DNA from: Ailurus styani | Lineage: Eukaryota > Chordata > Mammalia > Carnivora > Ailuridae | Length of the DNA: 64,000 nucleotides | Direction of reading: 5' to 3' | Assembly (NCBI GenBank): GCA_002007465.1 | Contig: LNAC01000065.1 | Coordinates: forward strand, 2,633,804-2,697,803 | Made by a program: the position numbers and the translations under genes | In this document: positions 22,603-33,419 of the stretch, in pieces | Position numbering within the stretch: the first letter of the stretch is position 1 | Layout of the letters: every line of letters begins with the position of its first letter | The notes under the pieces: generated by a model | Databases searched by the model: none | What the model saw: the letters and a program-made list of their open reading frames with translations, nothing else | What the model was told of the DNA's origin: nothing

Positions 22603-24394
22603 AAGTTCTCATCTCTTCCTTTTACATGATGACGGCAGAAATAAGATGAACCCTTATCTTTTGACTTTCCTTTTTCTTCTCCTCCACTACCCCCCTCGCT
22701 TTGTTTTTGAAGCTCTTCATGATTTCTGGTCACCGGCAGGGTGAAAGGAGGAGGCTGTCCCACTCTGCCTGACTTAGCTCGCCCATCTCTGCTTGCCATG
22801 TTCCCCAAGCCCAATAGCGCCTTCTTTTGTTCCTTCAGCAGCTTGGTGCGCCAGCCACCCAGCTCTGCCCGGGCCACAGGACCCTTACAGCGCCTTATCT
22901 TCTCTGTCAGTGCCTGCTTCATCGGGCATTTCAAGTATAGAGGCTTCGAACTGCCAATTGGCGCAGGCAGAGAAAATGTCTTTCAATAAAGCATTGGCCA
23001 ACACAATCATACTTTATAACAAAAGTTTATTAGGATTAAGTCAGATTAGAAAACTTCATGCTTTGCCATTTGCCATATTTACCTGGAATGACCATTTTAT
23101 ACTTAGCTGAGTATAAAACAATTTGTGCCCTGTACTGTGTGGAAAGTAAGAAAATCGATGTACGTAGCAGTGTGCCTGACACCACCGTGGTTAATAGCCT
23201 AACAACTGGTTAGCAAAGCGTATGTCACCTCCGAGCTTTGGGCTTTGGGCCTGAGGAAGACATCATTCCCTGCCTCCTTCAGAAGCAGGCCCACCATTGC
23301 CCGGGCACGGAACCCCGGAGCCTGCTTTTTTGGTCTCTAATATTAACATCTGCATTTCAAGAGAAGCGAGGCTTGAGGTATCTTTATGGCTTAAAAGGCA
23401 CAGGTCATGCAGCTGAATTAAAAGCTGTTGTGTTGGTCTGTCTGTCATGGGCCATGAGCTGCTGCGTCCTTGACTCCTCAGTGTGGTCTACGAGTCATCA
23501 GCTCTGCTCCTCTAGCTTCTGCTTCTGCTCATCAGCTGGGAGAGCTGGAATCGGAGGAGCCGGCGGGACTTCTGCACTGGGTCCCGCCATGCGGTGACCA
23601 ACCTGTATTGCAGAATCTCATTACCCAGCATGCAGAGGGGACCTGCCTCAGGGCCAAGAAGTGACTCAGATACAAGGAGGGACAGGAAGGCTCGTTCTTC
23701 AGATAAACTATAACATGGGAAAAGGAAACAGCTTTCCCTGGAAGGGGTCCTACCAAGGTGAAGAGCGGTTCTAACCATCCCTTTTCTTCAGTAGAAGTGG
23801 TCATCCGCCAGCATGGGTTCCGTGAGGCCAGCGACAGTGGTATCGATCCCTCGTGCGGGCTTTGCAAATAGCCTTGAAGTCATTAAGAGCAAGTAGGAGT
23901 CTAGGTCTTTGTAATATAAAAATTTCACTTACTAAATAACTGGGCATTCCCTTCAGCTTAGGAGTCCGCATGTTTATGCTCAGAAACTTTTTTCCTCATT
24001 TCTAAACTCTCCCTAACGAAGGGAATAAAATCTGAAATCGAAGTGAAGGGCCTGGAGAGCTACAGACCGAAAAGAAACACCCGCAGGCCCAGCACCTCCG
24101 TTCCACCCTTGCAGCAGCTAGACTCCGGGACTCCCTCCCTTTTCCACCCTTCCCACCCCACCCCCCACCCAAGTCACTAATAAAAATGGCTGCTGTCAAA
24201 AACTTAAATTCAGTTGCATAATATAGACAGATGATAATAAATTCTCACTTCTTCAGGCACCAGAGGATACTTGTGACAAGGTTTGGATTCTCTTACTGCA
24301 TGGCCCAACCTCTCCTCCATGCAGCCTCCCCAGCTTGGCTCATAGTCCTCCATGAGCCCCGCATGACTTAGGATTACACCTGCGCTGGCCACCA
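22600..24394. other. Unique sequence, possibly 3' UTR of a minus-strand gene
   Basis: If the open frame at 24395-24622 is a real terminal exon, its 3' UTR would run leftwards here. The first clear minus-strand AATAAA I notice is at about 23027-23034 (plus gtttatta), giving a UTR of about 1.4 kb. This is only a possibility. The frames at 22566-22989 and 23238-23867 have no convincing exon structure. Confidence 0.3.
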
Positions 24395-24622
24395 TTAGTT
24401 CATCTGGGACTGACCCGGGGTCTGCTCAAGCTTGAGTTCGTAACCTCCTAGACCGAGGTCCCCCTCATAAATGTTGTCCTTGCTCGGAGTCTGCGGGGAA
24501 GCTTTCTGGTCTATCCCCAGGCCTGCAGGAGGGCTACAGGGTGAGGTGGCTTGTTCCTGGTAACTCATGGCCAGTTCGTCCTGATTCACAATGCATTCCA
24601 CATCTTCCTCTTTGAGCTGTTC
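24395..24622 (-). CDS. Candidate terminal coding exon of an unrecognised gene
   Basis: Reading leftwards from 24622, this frame gives 75 residues and a TAA stop. It starts EQLKEEDVEC, passes through SPCSPPAGLG and DNIYEGDLGLGGYELK, and ends TPGQSQMN. The upstream edge is acceptor-like: a pyrimidine-rich cttctctctcttcccaaattccag directly precedes it, with the AG at 24623-24624. The peptide is hydrophilic and acidic, rich in Glu, Gln, Ser and Pro, with no membrane segment. It would fit a disordered C-terminal tail, but I do not recognise the protein. A 228-nt frame can occur by chance. I could not find upstream exons with confidence; a donor-like gtgagt lies on the same strand at about 25838-25844. 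It could also be a noncoding frame. Confidence 0.35.
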   Translation of the reverse strand, partial: EQLKEEDVECIVNQDELAMSYQEQATSPCSPPAGLGIDQKASPQTPSKDNIYEGDLGLGGYELKLEQTPGQSQMN

Positions 24623-24624
24623 CT

Positions 24625-25182
24625 GGAATTTGGGAAGAGAGAGAAGTTACTTCATGATGAAGAAAGTAAGAGCTGTCCTCGTGTAAGAATGGAAGGTGCT
24701 TGATTTCTGTTCTTAATGGCCCTGTCTTGCCCTGGCTGAGGTTCTGTGGTGGCAGGCATGGCCTTTCCGTGGCTGGGGGCATGGTAGAGCATTTCCCATG
24801 GAAGACCTGGCCCGGGGACACAGGCACCTGAGGCCTCCAGGCCTGACGTGAGAGTTGGTAGAGAGCACACGCTCACTGAGTGCCTCCTTGGGTTAAGGGA
24901 GATAAAATAAAATTTGGTGGATTTCTTGAACTGGTACCTAGCCAGGCTGAGAGGAGTTAGGAGTTAGAGGAGGCATATTACTTGGGTTGAATGTCACAAA
25001 GCTAAACATGGTTGGAAGCCACAATAGTAGATAGTGGCAGAAACTAATTAGATCGGGCCAACATACCATGCCTCAGACAGAGCTTTCCTTGAAGGAAAGA
25101 ATTAAGATCTCCACTCTTTCATTGGCTTTGGGAAGACCATACAAAATTACTCACAGAAGGAGCCCTGGCTAGGTGACCAAGG
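24625..25182. other. Unique sequence, no gene recognised
   Basis: If the adjacent candidate exon is real, this is its upstream intron. No repeat recognised. Confidence 0.45.
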
Positions 25183-25372
25183 TCAGTGGTTTCCAACATT
25201 AGGCTATACCAGAATCACTTGGAAGGTTCACTGAAGCACAGATGCTGGGCCCCAAGCACAGAGTTCTGAGGTGTGGGTGGAGGATGGGGGGCTGATACTT
25301 CGCATTTCTAGCAAGTTTCCAAGTGCTGCCGAGGCTGCTGGTCCAGACACACTTGAGGACCACTGCCTTAGG
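25183..25372 (+). repeat. MER5A hAT element, near full length
   Basis: A close sense match from end to end: cagtggtttccaacattagg, ccagaatcacttggaaggtt, ccaagcacagagttctgag, cgcatttctagcaagtttcc, gctgctggtccagacacact and gaggaccactg. The frames at 25199-25558 are translations of this element. Confidence 0.92.
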
Positions 25373-26848
25373 CTGTTGTGCCCAGAGCACATCCGAGATG
25401 CATTTTTCTCTGTTTATGCAAGGGTTTGGGCAGCTGGACAACCTCCAAGGGCACCCCAAACTCCAAGATTTTGCTCCCCTGCAATTCCTCATCCTGGTTT
25501 GTTCGTAATGATTCTAATTGCTTCTCAGCATTTTTTATTCCACTCCCTTGAGCAATAAAGCACAGGCCTAATACTTAAAACCTCAAAACACAGCAGTTTG
25601 TGAGGACATACTACTTCTTTTACACTTTCTGAATTCATTTTATGGTTAAAAATATTGGTAACAGTAAAAAATTTCATTTTTTAAAAAATGAGCCCACATC
25701 AGCAGCATCTGAAAAGAAAAGAGAAATGCCTCTTGGTGCCTTGAATTTTAACATGCTTCCTCCTCAGGCTGGGAAGTAACAGCCCTGAGGTTGTTGGGCT
25801 CATCAGTAGCCACCAGCCTTTCCCCCTCAGGGGAGATACTCACCCCGTAGGCCTGAGGACTGGTGAGCAGCCTGGAAATCGGACCGCACCATTCAGGCAA
25901 TGTTGTGGTCAGCGGAGGACCCGCGTGGGTTAAAATCGGTTTCAGATATCTGCAAGGCCTGTTAAGGAATACTTGCCAAAAGGAAGTTAGAATTTCGTTT
26001 CCCACACAGCACAAACCTTTGCGTGCGGCGAAAGAGACAGTTACGTTCACCTTTAAATCCCCTACTCCCTCATTCAGGAGGCAATTTGGCCTGCCAAAAT
26101 TGCTCTTTATAATCTTTGCTCCACACACTTTTCCAGCCCTCCCTGTAGCCTTTCATCAAAAAGAAATGGGGACTGGGCCAGCCAACACCACAGAGAGGGT
26201 TAAATGTCCCTCTTCTTCCCTCCCATCCCTCTGTGTCTCAGCTGTTTGAGAATGCATTTCTTAAGAATTATCTTAAACAATAGCAGAAAGGATTGTGTTT
26301 TCTTAAACCGGCACACATAGCTTAAACCACCAGTAATTTTCACAAAGAAGCAAGAGGTATTTCATAAAATGTTCAGTCATTTTAGAGCTGGGTAGTGAAC
26401 ACAGATTGTTTTCCAAAATAGTTTATTTTCACTATTCAACACGGTCGCTTTATACTTCATACATCAATGCGTCTCTATACAAAATTATGTAAATAAGCTG
26501 GTGCCAGGTTCATTGTATTGTCTAGCACCTGTCTTTCTTATCTCTTCATCCCCAAGTGCTCTAACAAGTTAAGAGAAAACCCTGTTAATCTAAAGCATTC
26601 TGCTTCCCTCCAATCTAGTAATAGTGAAACCCCTCGAGGCGGCCTCCGGTTGCCTTATTATTTCTTTTTTTTTTTGCTTAAAGGAGAGTAGTGGAATTAT
26701 TTCACTATTCCATCAGACACAGCTTTTAAGCCTTATATTATTTCCTCTGCTGGAGAATATTTCACCTCATCAACTTTCTGAAAAGCTATAATAAATAGGG
26801 AAAGGGAAAAAATGGAAAGCAGTTAACATTGGTTGGCTTGTGAAAATC
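25373..26848. other. Unique sequence, no gene recognised
   Basis: The minus frame at 25748-26128 contains a donor-like gtgagt after CAGGCCTACGGG (near 25844) and an acceptor-like ccttgcag upstream. The implied peptide is not recognisable, so I do not call it an exon. The rest is AT-rich. Confidence 0.4.
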
Positions 26849-27284
26849 CGAGGTCACCCCCGGGCAGCGAGGACGCGACAAGGTCTTGGAGACGGCTCCA
26901 CTCGAGATCTGGACACGGCTCTGAGTTCGCGTGATGCCCGGAGCGGGGGAGGACAGAGGGAAGATGCAGCCTCCAGGGGCCAGGAATCTCATCGCCTCTG
27001 GCCTCAAATCCCTCACCACCAAAGTGGTGATAAAGCAGGGAGTGCCCCTGAGCACAGCCTAGTTACCATGCAGTTGAGAGACCGAGAAGATGCTTAAGAC
27101 AGTCTATAATTCCATCTGCGAATGGAAAACTTGATGATTCCTTTCAGATGGGCGGCTGTTGTGCCCAGCGAAGGACCAGGGAAGATACTAAAGTTCAGAG
27201 CCTTGCCTTCCCTATAACATCTTTTGACTGTATATATCGATGGCTCCGGAAATCCTGTGATGATGGTCTTCCATTAATTTCCAA

Positions 27285-27382
27285 CAATTTTACGAATCCA
27301 TTTTATGGATGGAGGAATTGAGGCCTAGAGGTAGAATGATTTTAAATAATCCAAAGGCTCCTGTTGCTATTTGAATCCACTA
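27285..27382 (-). repeat. MIR fragment (antisense)
   Basis: ccattttatggatggaggaattgaggcc, followed by a degenerate core, corresponds to the antisense MIR segment around the conserved aaactgaggc. Confidence 0.65.
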
Positions 27383-28035
27383 CCAACATTGCTAGCAAAA
27401 GACAAATTATCAGGGCAGAGTCATGCATGCGACCAGCTGGTTCTCTGGAGAGAAAAGCTTGCAGACCTCGTCCGCGCTGGCGAGCGGCAGACCCTCTCAC
27501 TCAGGGGCTCATGAGGACATGTGGTCTTATTAGTTTATGGTGTGTGTGTGTAGGTCCCCAAAAAATACTTTTTCTGGAAGGTGAGGTGGGTGACATACAT
27601 GTATAACTGGACTGTAAATCAAGGAAAATCAGCCAATTTTATTTCAAGATGGAGAAGTGACAGTAGGCAAGCTACATTTCTAGAGACATCATCTAAAAAA
27701 AAAAAAGGAAGAGTTTCGTCAAGGCTCTAATTGTTTCAGAGAGGCCTGGCAACTTCCTCTGTTCGAGGTTCTCAGAGTATCGAAAAATTAAAATGTCAAA
27801 ATGCCACAATAATGTTACAAAGGTAAAGCGCAAATTTAGAATTGTGTAAGGAACATTTTTTTCTTCTAATCCTGACAATGTATCTCTTTAACTCTATGTG
27901 TAATGTTATTGGAGCTAATACTTAATGATGAAATGTGTAGCTTTTTGTGAATGTGGAGCTTGGACCAAATGGGGTACCGTTGGCCTCTTCTGGACAGGTT
28001 TTTGACTCAGAACGCCTCAGCCTGACTGCCAACTC

Positions 28036-28400
28036 TAAGGTTTCCCGGTAGCCCTCCCAGTAACGGCGGATGAAACAAAGCACCAGACGAATAGGCACGA
28101 GGGGAGATTTTTAATAGAGATGCCCTCGGGCGAGGTTCCGCGACTCCGAGAGAAGGGAGTCGGGGAAGTCGCACCTGGGGAGGATGCGCACGGGTTTTTA
28201 TGGGGTGTGGGCGGAACAGGGGAACATGACCATAATTGGTAGGAGATTGGATGGAGTTCAGCCCTCGGTTTCCCGCCGAAGCTCTGGCCTTGGCGGTCTT
28301 TTGAGAGTGGAAGCTGATTAGAGGGGGGCGGGGCGGTGAGACAGTAGGGCAGCCGCCGTCTTGTGGCCTTGTCAGTTCCCCGGACCCCGTCGGCCCAACA
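28036..28400 (-). repeat. Solo LTR, copy 1 of a young ERV family
   Basis: A 365-bp element in minus orientation. Read on that strand it starts TGTTGGGCCGACGGGGTC, has a TATA-like CATAAAAACC (about 28194-28203) and an ATTAAA polyadenylation signal (28110-28115), and ends GGGAAACCTTA. Between the last two is a hairpin with 7-bp arms cgactcc/ggagtcg (28141-28147 and 28156-28162). This is retroviral LTR architecture without internal genes. It is flanked by a perfect 7-bp duplication ccaactc at 28029-28035 and 28401-28407. It is CpG-rich and about 95-96% identical to the copy at 29513-29875, both signs of youth. The family is not identified. Confidence 0.85.
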
Positions 28401-28407
28401 CCAACTC

Positions 28408-29505
28408 TGCCCCTTAATGACCTGTGGCCTAGTTATTTACCCCCGTGAGCCTCAAGTATTGTTGTGAATATTGATGGGAAATAGCATTATGTAAAAATGG
28501 CTTTAAGCTCTACGTGCTATTCAAATGCTATTTATTTATTTTAAAGATTTATTCTCCAAGCAGTACTTCTGAGAAATTGGTGTCTCAGTTGTTGTTTGGA
28601 TAGTAACAGGGGAATGAGACCGAGGGTAGGGATGAGGAAATGGCACCCTGGGCATTTGGTGTGGCCTTGGGCCTCACAGGCTAGGTCGCAGGTGGGAAAT
28701 TTAAGGCGCTCCTACACCAAAAGTGGTATTTGGGTTAAAATTTGTTGTACGGGCAGCTCGCATGAGGTAGTAGGTGAGAGGTGGGTGGACTTTGTTGATG
28801 TAGGACTCTTCTAGGAAACTCATGGTGCCATTTTGGCTGCCGTGGTGTCTCAGTAGCCGTGAGGCAAAGGCATGAGTCATACTCCGTGTGGCAGTGAGTG
28901 GGATTTGCCAAGCTCCACGAAAAGCCATGGCAGGTGTGGCACAGAATCTATGCTGAATTTCCTGGTTTGCCCAGTGGTTGCCATATATTATGTGCTCCAT
29001 GGATGTTTTTGAATTTCTGATATAGAAAATATGTGTGAGGGAAGTAGATTCTGAGTAACTTGACAAGAGAAGACAAAGGGGTCAGATTATAGCCAACTAA
29101 TAAGGTTTTTCTGAGGAAAAAAGGCTAAGAAAGGTTAAGTTGAAGATTGACCTCTTGGCCTGAGTTATTAGACTGAGGGGATCATGAAATGAGTGGGAAT
29201 GGCATGAAATAAAGTGCTTAAAAACTAATCTTGTGTTTTACTTATTCGTTTGTTCCTTCATACACGAACATGTTTTCGTTTTTGTTTTATATGCTGAACT
29301 AGTGAAGCATCTGAGCGAGGAAATGGACAATTGCATTTAGCCTGGAAAGCTCCCTCGTCTCCAGGCTGTGGCCTCCTTAAGGAGACCCATTCACCTGGAT
29401 ATAGTGTTTGGCACATGTTAGATGTTCAAGAAATAGTTGCTGAATTAATGAAGACCACAGACTCGGAGAGAGGAAAAGAATTGCTCAGTGGAACCCAGCT
29501 GGATA
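28408..29505. other. Sequence between the two solo LTRs; L2 fragment at its right end
   Basis: No retroviral gag, pol or env reading frame is apparent, consistent with separate solo LTRs. An L2-like end lies at about 29340-29450 (tatagtgtttggcacatgtt, agaaatagttgctgaattaa). A 121-codon minus frame at 28701-29066 and an AATAAA at about 29207-29212 on plus do not make a recognisable gene. Confidence 0.5.
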
Positions 29506-29512
29506 GTTAATG

Positions 29513-29875
29513 TAAGGTTTCCCGGTAGCCCTTCCAGTAACGGCGGATTAAACTAAGCACCAGATGAATAGGCACGAGGGAGTTTTTAATAGAGATGCCC
29601 TCGGGGGAGGTTCCGCGACTCCGAGAGAAGGGAGTCGGGGAAGTCGCACCTGGGGAGGATGCTTACGGGTTTTTATGGGGTGTGGGCGGAATGGGGGAAC
29701 ATGACCATAATTGGTAGGAGATTAGATGAAGTTCAGTCCTTGGTTTCCCGCCAAAGCTCTGGCCTTGGCGGTCTTTTGAGAGTGGAAGCTGATTAGAGGG
29801 GGGCGGGGCGGTGAGACAGTAGGGCAGCCGCCGTCTTGTGGCCTCCTCAGTTCCCCGGACCCCGTCGGCCCAACA
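29513..29875 (-). repeat. Solo LTR, copy 2 of the same young ERV family
   Basis: A 363-bp sister of the element at 28036-28400 in the same orientation, with the same termini, TATA-like box, ATTAAA signal and hairpin. By hand alignment the two differ by 16 substitutions and two single-base indels. It has its own perfect 7-bp flanking duplication, gttaatg, at 29506-29512 and 29876-29882. The two copies therefore inserted independently. The frame at 29722-29928 crosses this LTR and is not a gene. Confidence 0.85.
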
Positions 29876-29882
29876 GTTAATG

Positions 29883-30696
29883 GCTGAGTTGAGCCTGGGA
29901 TCAAGGACGTTTCCATCACATGGGGCATCTTTCTTCAGCTACAGAGATACTGAGTAATAGGTCTGGTCTGATTGGACAACTGATTTGGAATTGAGGCATC
30001 AGTGATTTTCAGAGTTCTTTATTGCTGAGCAATGTCTGGAAAGTGGCCGAATCTCCAGGGTTACCTAAATTATTAAAGAGTAAGAAATCTACAGAAAAAC
30101 CCCAACTGCTGATTTTGCAAAATGTGTTATTTTTTTCATCAGGTTCTAGTATATGTTTGGGGAGGGAGAGATTCTCCATTGGGTATTTTTGGTGCAGCTA
30201 GTTTTGCTTCTCTAATAAGCTAGAAGTGTATCGAGGTGAAGTGTGAAGCTCTGGGGGAAACAAAAACAATGACTTTTCCCATCCAAAGGGCATAGGTTTG
30301 GGAATAGCAGTTTGGTTCAGGAGATGTAAGTAAAAGCCAGAATTCTACCCAGAGTTTAACATGCAGGAAATAAGGAAGACAATTAACAGATGCCATTTTC
30401 TCCTTCAGCCTGAGTTATCAGAAGGTCCAAGGCTAAATTTTGTGCTTAACTGAACTAACATCCCAAACTCCAGGTAATGTTGATTTCTTCCTCTCTTTTG
30501 TTTGTTAGTGTTTAATTGTTTTAAATCATGCCTTACCCGTTGGAAGTTGCCAAAACTAATGAGTACACAGCTTGCTCACACCTATGCTTCCTATGACATA
30601 GTCCTATGTAGACTAGAGAGATGCAAAAACCCCAGCAAAGATCCAGCTCCACAAATGAATGTTTGCCCCTTGAGGGGACTAAGCCTCATTGCCCCC
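29883..30696. other. Unique sequence, no gene recognised
   Basis: AT-rich sequence with no recognisable coding, RNA or repeat feature. Confidence 0.5.
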
Positions 30697-31112
30697 TACC
30701 AGGGGCTGAATTGTTTGCATTCTTCCCCAATTAATATGTTGAAGCCCTAACATCCAGGGATTGTATTTGGCCTGGGGGGGGGCAGCTTTGGGAGGTAATT
30801 AGGATTGGAGGAGGGCCTGGGGGGAGATGGGGGGGGGACATGGGACAGGGACACCCATGGTGGGATTACGGCCCTTCTAAGGAGAGATACCAGAGTTCGT
30901 TTGCTCTCCCTCCACACGTCTACAAAGAAGAGGTCAAGCGAGCATACAGGGAGATGGCGACCATCTTCAAGCCCAGAGGAGAGTTCTCACCAGAACCCGG
31001 CCATATCAGCACCCTGATCTCAGACTTCCAGCCTCTAGAACTGGGAGGAAATTAACATCTGTTATGTAAGCCACCTGGTCTATGGTATGTTGTTATGGAA
31101 GCTTGGGCAGAC
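30697..31112 (+). repeat. MaLR LTR (MLT1/MST class)
   Basis: The sense MaLR order is present: ggggctgaattgtttgcatt, aatatgttgaagccctaaca, tttgggaggtaattagga, gggattacggcccttctaag, agacttccagcctctagaac and gtaagccacctggtctatgg. The frames at 30805-31055 are LTR translations. Confidence 0.9.
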
Positions 31113-31232
31113 AAACACACTCCCTTTCTCTGGCCCTCTTCAAAAAGCTCTGAGAGTCCTGAAGAGCTATGTTCTATCTTGGCTTTCTCTAAACTCACCT
31201 CACCATGAAGATCATCTTGGACATTTCTTAAA

Positions 31233-31437
31233 GTTTTTTTAAAAAAATATTTTATTTATTTATTTGACAGAGAGAGACACAGCAAGAGAGGGAACACAAG
31301 CAGGGGGAGTGGGAGAAGGAGAAGCAGGCTCCCCGCTGAGCAGGGAGCCGCCCCGATGCAATGCTCCATCCCAGGACCCTGGGATCATGACATGAGCCAA
31401 AGGCAGACACTTAACGACTGAGCCACCCAGGCGCCCC
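31233..31437 (-). mobile_element. CAN-SINE, older subfamily
   Basis: An antisense copy ending gagccacccaggcgccccc. Its body reads cacagcaagagagggaacac instead of the gatcacaagtaggcagag seen in most copies here, indicating another, probably older subfamily. A 20-bp target-site duplication with one mismatch (catcttggacatttcttaaa / ...gttaaa) lies at 31213-31232 and 31438-31457. Confidence 0.95.
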
Positions 31438-31453
31438 CATCTTGGACATTTGT

Positions 31454-31580
31454 TAAAAATTCAGATTTCCAAGTCCTGCCCTGGAGATTCTGATTTGGCA
31501 GGTCTAGGAAGCAGCCTGGGATTCCGTCTTTTACAGAGAGTCCGTATTTTCAGCGCCCCAGGTGACTGGTGATTAGGCAA
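31454..31580 (+). repeat. MER5A-like fragment
   Basis: gttaaaaattcagatttcc, gccctggagattctgatttg and caggtctaggaagcagcc follow MER5A. A CAN-SINE inserted at its left edge. Confidence 0.75.
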
Positions 31581-31684
31581 GGATAGAACACGATGCTCTC
31601 TCTCTGGAGTGTTACCCACCATAGGAGATTCAAAAATTTTAAATAGGAAGAAAAAGAACATGGTCTCTTATGTTTACAAAGCCA

Positions 31685-31800
31685 TCATGTTTAGGGTGAG
31701 GGTAGGTAAGCCTCATTTATAAAGCATTTCTATATGTCTTATTTTCTCCTTACAATTGTAGGTGAGAATTATAGTCCCATTTTACAGATCAAGAAACCTG
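31685..31800 (-). repeat. MIR fragment (antisense)
   Basis: aaagcatttctatatgtctt, tctccttacaattgtaggtg and gtcccattttacagatcaag match the antisense MIR core. Confidence 0.75.
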
Positions 31801-31841
31801 GAAACAGATGGTTTTTCCATTCCCTTCTTATCTCTTCCTTC

Positions 31842-31922
31842 TTTAAAAGATTTATGTATTTATTTGAGAGAAAAAGTGTGTGGGAGGGGGCAGAGAGAAG
31901 GGGGTGAGGGAGAGAGACTCCT
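31842..31922 (-). repeat. Truncated CAN-SINE fragment
   Basis: Only the tail complement and part of the purine-rich body remain (aaaagatttatgtatttatt, then gagagaaaaagtgtgtggga and gggtgagggagagag). No tRNA-like head and no target-site duplication. Confidence 0.6.
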
Positions 31923-32935
31923 TTTCCAGGGTGCATTCAGTTTTTAGTGTTGGCTTGCCACCAGATGGTCAGGATCAATGACAGGTGGGTGCGGAAGGAT
32001 AAGTACATCCTGTAGTGGAAGTCAGCCTTGCCCTCCAAGCCCATGTGCTCCTGAAGAACACCAGGTCCCACTTGCTGTTGACTGGCTGAGTTCCCACACT
32101 ATTGTTTACACAGCATCTATGAACGAAACTAGCAGAGGACACCCCACGTTTCACATACCCTCTCACTCTTTGATTCCAATACACAAATCACACCCCTTCT
32201 GCTTTGTTTCTCAGGAAATGTGGCCTAGAAAACTGAGTGTGTTTTCCCTCTTTCCTGTGCATAGATCAGATTTCGTAATTGAACACTCACTCTGTTGCCA
32301 TTTTGGGTGAGTCTGAGCAGAGCCATTCTGCAGAGCTGGGGCTTAGGGTTCAGGTTGGAAGGAGGCTTTAAGAGTCCAAACAAGAAGCCTTCTTCTTTGA
32401 GCTGTTTTATCCCTCTGTTCCCTCTGCTCTGAGGGTGGACTTTCAAATTCTCTTGCAGAGAATGTAGGAATAGGATCCTGTCTTGGCAGCAGCCACTCTA
32501 TTTCAAGAACAAGCTATCAAGATGGCACCTCCTCCTAGGCGATCCATGAAGTTATGGTTTAAAAATAAGGAAAAGGCAGAAACCCTCTATTCACATACAC
32601 AGATGAACATATGCTTCTTTGTTTGACAATCCTAACCTTTACCATCTTCAAGGAAACTGCTCTCGACAACTGCTGGGAAAGAGAGCAGCAAATGCCAGAA
32701 TTAACACCTGATGGATAAGTAGAACTGCCTGGAGGAAGCCAGCACGGAGGGACCGCAACCCCCTTTAGCCGGGTCTCTGAGCTCTGCTACTCTTATGTCG
32801 ATTTGGTGAAGGGCCCTCCTTTCAAGGCCAAGCTGGTTGGCGTGTCCCTTCCCCACAGCAGGCTTCTCACACCCGCCGGGCTGAGCAGCTTCCGCTCCCT
32901 GGCTGTTCTGTAGCAATGTGTGCGTATCTGTCTGG
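31923..32935. other. Unique sequence, no gene recognised
   Basis: Several short frames (31975-32446 and 32701-33026) without exon or family evidence. Confidence 0.45.
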
Positions 32936-32939
32936 TAGC

Positions 32940-33030
32940 ATTCGTCACCTGACTGGAAGCTAACTGTTTACATCTCCATCTTCCTCTAAGCTGCTTGAGG
33001 GCAAGAACTTGATTATTATTTAACAAAATA
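32940..33030 (+). repeat. L2 LINE fragment
   Basis: tgtttacatctccatcttcc followed by ctaagctgcttgagggcaag is the L2 3'-end phrase in sense orientation. Confidence 0.6.
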
Positions 33031-33419
33031 TTTGCACTGTAGAATGAAAAAGGGATACATCAAACCTCACTAATCCAACGTATAGACTAATGGATCATTA
33101 CAAAGCAGGAAATCACCCAGATCAGGAAAACGGAACTTTGTTTCCCAGCCCTGGAGCCCCTTCTGGGTGTCTGGTCCTAGTGCAGACTCCACCTTCTCCA
33201 CAAGGAGCTACTATTCTGATTTGCATGCTAATCACTTCCTTGAATTTATATTATAGTTTTATTACTCAAGTGTGCGTTCTTACACTGAACTATACAGTTC
33301 AGTCTTACCTATTTCTTAAAAAATGTGTTATGCTTTTTAATCTGTAGATTCCTCCTCCACCCTTTTAATTTCTTTACCATTTACCTGCTGAAGAATGTGG
33401 GCCATTTGACCTGTGGAGT

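Noticed and set aside
25748..26128. Minus-strand frame with a donor-like gtgagt
   Set aside because: The acceptor is ambiguous, the peptide unrecognisable and no partner exon was found. Noted only as a possible relation to the 24395-24622 candidate.
28701..29066. 121-codon minus-strand frame between the LTRs as a retroviral or host gene
   Set aside because: No retroviral motif or host domain is visible, and the plus-strand AATAAA nearby is on the wrong strand for it.
28036..29875. Reading the two LTRs as the ends of one short provirus
   Set aside because: Each has its own distinct 7-bp flanking duplication on both sides, and the interval holds L2 and unique sequence with no retroviral frames.
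30805..31055. Two overlapping plus-strand frames with plausible peptides
   Set aside because: Entirely inside a MaLR LTR.
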